A stretch of 9,430 nucleotides of DNA from an uncultured Candidatus Altimarinota bacterium (lineage in GTDB: Bacteria; Patescibacteriota; Gracilibacteria; CAIRYL01), in NCBI GenBank assembly GCA_947311665.1, contig CAMZLA010000060.1:1-9430 (forward strand), read 5' to 3'. Below the pieces are notes generated by a model. That model made no database searches. It saw only the letters and a list, made by a program, of their open reading frames with translations, and had not been told where the DNA came from. The position numbers and the translations under genes were made by a program. Shown piece by piece: positions 6,009-9,430 of this stretch (positions are counted from its first letter, which is position 1; the number at the start of each line of letters is the position of its first letter).

Positions 6009-8903
6009 CTATCTATGAGTTGTATATTTCAAAACAATATCTCCCACTCGTACTGCATTTTTGTCTTTTGTATACGGTTTAAGAGTGATATAAATATACT
6101 CTCCCAACTGAGGATTGAATGCTGCATTGATATTTGGAGCAAAAGAAGTCCAAATACCTGAAGATAATGCAGATTGAGAAGCTGCAATATTTCCATTCGC
6201 ATCTCTTACTTCTATATCAAGAGCTGAATCTGTTACCGCTCCCTCTGTTTTATATGAAATAGAAAATCCTTTAAATTCATCAAAATTATTTGGTAGTAAC
6301 ACTTTAAATTGAATATCCATATCTTGAAGAGATGCCTGCTGAGAAATTATTTTATAAAAATGTTTATCATTTGTTCCAATTTTTTCTAAAGATTGATAAA
6401 TATTTATTTTATTATCTGTACCATCTGCATGCAATGAAGCAGTTCCGAGATCGACTTGATGAAAAACTCCTTCACTTGATCCTATATAAGCATCAAGTTT
6501 TCCAATACTGGTTGTAATATCCTCTCCATTAGAAACAATATTTTCTGATGAATAATTGAAATCTCCTACGGCATCATTCAATTTTGCAATACCAGTTACA
6601 TTATCTGAAATAGTTGAAGTGTTACCTGCAATATTATTGGCATTTGTAGAAATTCCCTGTGTATTTAATTGTATTTGTTTATCAAGTTTTATAATCCCTT
6701 GAGTAAGAGTATCTCCAAAAGAAATATATTGAGCGCCTGTAAAATCTCCATTTCCAATAATAGTACCAATATCACTGATATCTGATTTCAAGCTATCTAT
6801 TTTACCTGAATTATCTGAAATATTTGCTGCATTTTGTGTAATTTTTACTGCTAAATCTAATACTTCTTGCTGTACTCTACTTATATTTGTTTTATTTGAT
6901 AAAATATTTGCTGCATTATTTACAATATCAGCTTCTGCCTGTGTTATAGCATTTTTATTTGCTAAAATTTTTGAACTATTATCTAAAATATCTGAGGTAT
7001 TAGACAAAACATCAGCATTTAAATCATTCACATCAGACTGTAAATCTATAATATTATTTTTATTTTGAGCGATAACTGCCGCATTTCCCAAAATATCTGC
7101 TGCATTTTGAACAATCGCTTCTTCTGCTGTTGCAAGTCGAGAACCCAAATCTGAAAGAGTTGATTTATTCGTTAAAATATCTGCGGCATTTTGCAAAATA
7201 TCACCTTTTACATCACTCATTTCATTTTTTAATGTAATAATATCAGCTGCATTTTGTGAAATTTTTGCCGCATTATTTACAATATCTTGCTGAGCAGATG
7301 TAAGAGTATTTGTATTTGAAAGAATATTTGCTGCATTTTGAATGATATCAGCTTGTGCTTGTGTTAGAGAAAGAGAATGGGCTGCAACTGTAGACTCTAA
7401 AGCATCTATATCTGATGAATTTTCAGAAATATGAGAAGAATTATTAGCAATAGCTGTTGTATTTCCTAAAATATCTGCTGCATTTTGAACAATGGTTTCT
7501 TCTGCTGTTGTAAGTCGAGAATCAACATTTGAAATATTTGTTTTATTATTTAAAATATCGGCAGCATTTTGCAAAATATCTTGCTGTGCTTGTGTAATGT
7601 TTGCAACATTTTCTGCAATAATAGATGTATTCCCTGCTATATTTGTAACATTTCCATCTACCGTATTTGATAAATCTGAAATATCTACTCCATCAACTGT
7701 TCCTGTTAATTCAATATTTCCATTTACCAATATATCATCACTCAATTCAAATTGTTCAGATGCTGCATTCCACATTAAAGTCTCATTCAATGTTCCACCA
7801 AATTGTAAAGTAATATTTCCTCCCGTATCATCACTATCTATAACTATTTTTTCTGCAGCTATTTCTCCACCAGAAGCTGTAACTGTTATAGTTTCAAGTT
7901 CTGTTTTTATTTCTTCAAGATTTTGAGAATTTTGAGAAATAGTTGTCGTATTATTAATTATTTCAGCTTGTGCTGCTGTAATAGCATTGGCATTTGTTAA
8001 AATATCAGTAGCATTCTTAATAATTTCAACCTGAACCGCTGTAAGAGCTGTTGCTGTTGATAAAATATCGGCAGCATTTTGTGCAATTGCAGCTTGTGCT
8101 GCTGTAATATCTCCTGCATTTTGTGCAATTGCAGCAGCATTTGCTAAAATATCAGAACTATTTTGTGCTACAGCATTTGCCAACTCTGAAACATCTACCC
8201 CATCAACCAATCCTGATGTAATTAAATCTGTTTGCAATTCAAGATCTCCTGTTAAAACAAATCTATCATTTTCTACATTATAATGAAGATATTCTTGAAG
8301 ATTTCCACCAAATTGCAAAGAAATATTTCCTGTTCCTGCATCTTCAATAATATTTTCTGAATCAATTACAAAAGTAGAACCTTCAGATCCTTCAGAAACT
8401 TCTGAATGTCGAGCATATGGAACTGATGCTATGAATTTTCTATCGGTAGTATTTACTCCTCCATCTCCGTCAATATCAAGAAGTTGATATGCAGAATCTG
8501 GATCTGATGCTTTTTTTATTTCAACTTGTAAATATTTATAAGAATCAATATTTAAATTTTCTAACGAAGAAGATTTTCCCAAAACAACAGAGAAATGACC
8601 TAAATCATTAAAAGAAATGGGAAGAACTTCTACCCAACCTGCATAATTCTCAGAAGAGGAATTTATTTCTCCTGATACATTTACATCAGTTGAAATATAA
8701 TCTCCATTTTTCCAAAAAGAGAAACGAAGAACATAGCTTTCTGAAAGCACTGTCCCTGCTTTAGAAAGCATTCGCCCTTCATAAATAATTTCATTTGGAA
8801 CTTGTGCTGCTTCTATAGAAGAAACAAATGGAGTAGCAATTGCTAATCCTGCAAGAAATAATCCTGCAGCCTGTGTTGTAACTTTAAATTGTTGTAAAAT
8901 CAT
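6009..8903 (-). CDS. Large secreted fibrous protein with N@d coiled-coil stalks (trimeric adhesin or tail-fibre-like)
   Basis: This 964-residue protein is probably an extracellular trimeric fibre. Residues 1-33 are a signal peptide or membrane anchor. Residues 35-168 form a beta-rich domain of the YEGRML...SVPYA type, holding a dockerin-like calcium loop at 143-154 (DIDGDGGVNTTD). Two copies of the locus module follow: 178-245 (SLQFGGNLQEYL, ending VDGVDVSELANAV) and 352-415 (TLQFGGTLNETL, ending VDGVDISDLSNTV). Each introduces a heptad stalk, at 240-340 and 410-715, built from IxxNAADI-type repeats with Ile and Asn alternating in the core. Residues 724-807 hold two G-T-KLD repeats 63 residues apart. 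Residues 813-964 are a beta-rich cap I do not recognise. There is no cysteine and no C-terminal beta-barrel anchor, unlike YadA-type autotransporters. Its ATG overlaps the upstream stop (ATGA), implying translational coupling. The fibre architecture is clear. The adhesin role is inference. Confidence 0.85.
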   Translation of the reverse strand: MILQQFKVTTQAAGLFLAGLAIATPFVSSIEAAQVPNEIIYEGRMLSKAGTVLSESYVLRFSFWKNGDYISTDVNVSGEINSSSENYAGWVEVLPISFNDLGHFSVVLGKSSSLENLNIDSYKYLQVEIKKASDPDSAYQLLDIDGDGGVNTTDRKFIASVPYARHSEVSEGSEGSTFVIDSENIIEDAGTGNISLQFGGNLQEYLHYNVENDRFVLTGDLELQTDLITSGLVDGVDVSELANAVAQNSSDILANAAAIAQNAGDITAAQAAIAQNAADILSTATALTAVQVEIIKNATDILTNANAITAAQAEIINNTTTISQNSQNLEEIKTELETITVTASGGEIAAEKIVIDSDDTGGNITLQFGGTLNETLMWNAASEQFELSDDILVNGNIELTGTVDGVDISDLSNTVDGNVTNIAGNTSIIAENVANITQAQQDILQNAADILNNKTNISNVDSRLTTAEETIVQNAADILGNTTAIANNSSHISENSSDIDALESTVAAHSLSLTQAQADIIQNAANILSNTNTLTSAQQDIVNNAAKISQNAADIITLKNEMSDVKGDILQNAADILTNKSTLSDLGSRLATAEEAIVQNAADILGNAAVIAQNKNNIIDLQSDVNDLNADVLSNTSDILDNSSKILANKNAITQAEADIVNNAANILSNKTNISRVQQEVLDLAVKITQNAANISDNSGKIDSLKSDISDIGTIIGNGDFTGAQYISFGDTLTQGIIKLDKQIQLNTQGISTNANNIAGNTSTISDNVTGIAKLNDAVGDFNYSSENIVSNGEDITTSIGKLDAYIGSSEGVFHQVDLGTASLHADGTDNKINIYQSLEKIGTNDKHFYKIISQQASLQDMDIQFKVLLPNNFDEFKGFSISYKTEGAVTDSALDIEVRDANGNIAASQSALSSGIWTSFAPNINAAFNPQLGEYIYITLKPYTKDKNAVRVGDIVLKYTTHR
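7083..7202 (-). repeat. Duplicated 40-residue block, copy 2
   Basis: Residues 568-607 repeat residues 442-481 with 31 of 40 identical, exactly 126 residues (18 heptads, 378 bases) away. The DNA of the two copies is also closely similar around TCTTCTGCTGTTG.AAGTCGAGA. Confidence 0.8.
7461..7580 (-). repeat. Duplicated 40-residue block, copy 1
   Basis: This encodes residues 442-481, the partner of the copy at 7083-7202. Both read DILQNAADIL ... SRL.TAEE.IVQNAADILGN. Confidence 0.8.
7884..8186 (-). repeat. Heptad-repeat stalk I coding region
   Basis: This encodes residues 240-340. It has three consecutive 21-residue units beginning AIAQNAADIL (272), EIIKNATDIL (293) and EIINNTTTIS (314), each three heptads long, preceded by a 14-residue unit at 258. 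Confidence 0.8.
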
Positions 8904-9430
8904 TTTTTTTGTATTAAAAGTATAGAGGATAAAATGTATTCAGTTAGCATTCCTAAAAGGAATGTGATGAGAAGTATAATGAAGAAATATTTTCCACATC
9001 CAAAACCGAACAGTGAATTGTTATTTTCTAATGGAGGAGATGAATGAAGATTAATATTTTTATTTTCAGGAAATTCAAAAATATTTTCTGAACTATTTTC
9101 AATTTCGATAAGAGAACTTTTTTCTTCTCCAAATACATCTCCTAGCAACGGAGTGTAATCAGCATAATCATAAGGAGATATTTTTTCTTTTTTACTCTCA
9201 TTTTCTGCTATATCAAATTGTTGTTCTAAATTATCAATTGAATTATCAATTTCTACCCATTCATAAGAAGTAAGAGATTTTATAGAATTAGCATTCTCAC
9301 TATTCTCACTATTCTCATCATCAGTATCAATATCATTGAAATTAATTTGAACTGATGTTGGAGTTGGAGAAGATATCATACCTCCGCTTATTGTTTCTTT
9401 TGGAGCTTCTGTTGCAGCAGGATGAAATGA
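8900..9430 (-). CDS. Acidic protein with one C-terminal transmembrane helix, 5' end beyond window
   Basis: I do not recognise this protein. The frame is open to the right edge (177 codons including stop). The first in-window ATG is at 9379 and would give 159 residues. GGAGG ends one base before that ATG, too close to act as a normal ribosome site, and the codons upstream read smoothly, so the true start is probably outside the window. Numbered from that ATG, residues 1-125 are acidic, Asn/Ser/Glu-rich and probably disordered, with an ENSENSEN tract at 22-29. Residues 131-155 form a single hydrophobic helix, and the tail is IQKK, so it looks tail-anchored in the membrane. A lone Cys128 precedes the helix. 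The stop TGA overlaps the ATG of the large fibre gene, so the two are likely cotranslated. This suggests a membrane partner, anchor or assembly factor for the fibre, which is inference only. Confidence 0.7.
   Translation of the reverse strand, partial: SFHPAATEAPKETISGGMISSPTPTSVQINFNDIDTDDENSENSENANSIKSLTSYEWVEIDNSIDNLEQQFDIAENESKKEKISPYDYADYTPLLGDVFGEEKSSLIEIENSSENIFEFPENKNINLHSSPPLENNNSLFGFGCGKYFFIILLITFLLGMLTEYILSSILLIQKK
9293..9319. repeat. 9-bp tandem repeat, three copies
   Basis: ATTCTCACT occurs twice in tandem (9293-9310), then ATTCTCATC with two changed bases. It encodes the ENS/SEN tract of the acidic membrane protein and could vary in length by slippage without shifting the frame. 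Confidence 0.6.

Larger units (their letters stand above)
6759..7676 (-). repeat. Heptad-repeat stalk II coding region
   Basis: This encodes residues 410-715, with units such as DILQNAADIL recurring at residues 442, 519, 540, 568 and 659. All offsets are multiples of seven, so the heptad register is unbroken. The DNA shows repeated phrases such as AAAATATCTGCTGCATTTTG on the plus strand. Confidence 0.85.

Noticed and set aside
7492..7926. Plus-strand open frame of 144 codons
   Set aside because: It lies wholly antisense within the fibre gene, in repetitive sequence biased by the heptad codons. Its Cys/Phe/Ser-rich translation is typical of a shadow frame.
6759..8186. CRISPR array from the many short DNA repeats
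   Set aside because: The repeats are coding, vary in sequence, and keep a 3n period in an open frame, with no uniform repeat-spacer pattern.
8900..8902. TGA read as glycine (code 25)
   Set aside because: Reading through meets TAG 18 codons later in unrelated sequence, no other frame needs TGA as sense, and the ATGA overlap is a normal coupled gene junction.
6009..8903. Prophage tail-fibre gene
   Set aside because: The protein has a signal peptide and neighbours that are also secreted. No phage structural, lysis or packaging gene is present in the window.

Overview
The window is very AT-rich (about 30% G+C by eye), densely packed, and every supported gene lies on the minus strand, so the gene order reads right to left. 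All long frames are intact under the standard code. One gene ends in TGA and none needs TGA as an internal glycine codon, which argues against a code-25 organism (Gracilibacteria or Absconditabacteria). Low G+C, starts without Shine-Dalgarno sequences, SLH-domain and multi-module secreted proteins, and N-terminal domains of a type I associate with Patescibacteria/CPR surface proteins suggest a CPR bacterium using the standard code. This placement is inference; no rRNA or marker gene is present.

Right part (9430 to 3382): a probable four-gene surface-structure operon. It begins with an acidic protein carrying one C-terminal membrane helix (open at the right edge). Its stop codon overlaps the start (ATGA) of a 964-residue secreted fibrous protein. 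That protein has an N-terminal beta domain with a dockerin-like calcium loop, two long heptad-repeat stalks with Asn at core positions (the pattern of trimeric adhesin and tail-fibre coiled coils), and a beta-rich C-terminal domain. Two smaller secreted proteins follow (389 and 455 residues). They share with each other, and partly with the 964-residue protein, a short module with core motif FG..L...L and FVFSD. Each then has a conserved cysteine pair, a TIG/IPT-like beta-sandwich and a distinct C-terminal domain: concanavalin-like in one, unrecognised in the other. A palindromic hairpin at 3237-3267 ends this block.

Middle (3178 to 2180): a secreted protein with three SLH repeats and a helical C-terminal domain, probably a cell-wall-anchored surface protein, followed by a strong hairpin-plus-T-tract terminator at 2069-2104.

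Left part (2049 to 1): a complete adenine DNA glycosylase MutY with its FeS cluster and NUDIX-like C-terminal domain, then a dTDP-4-dehydrorhamnose reductase (RfbD/RmlD) running to the left edge. RmlD fits the surface theme, since it makes dTDP-rhamnose for envelope polysaccharide; MutY is housekeeping DNA repair. The most interesting content is the apparent stalk-and-tip surface fibre locus, a candidate attachment apparatus.
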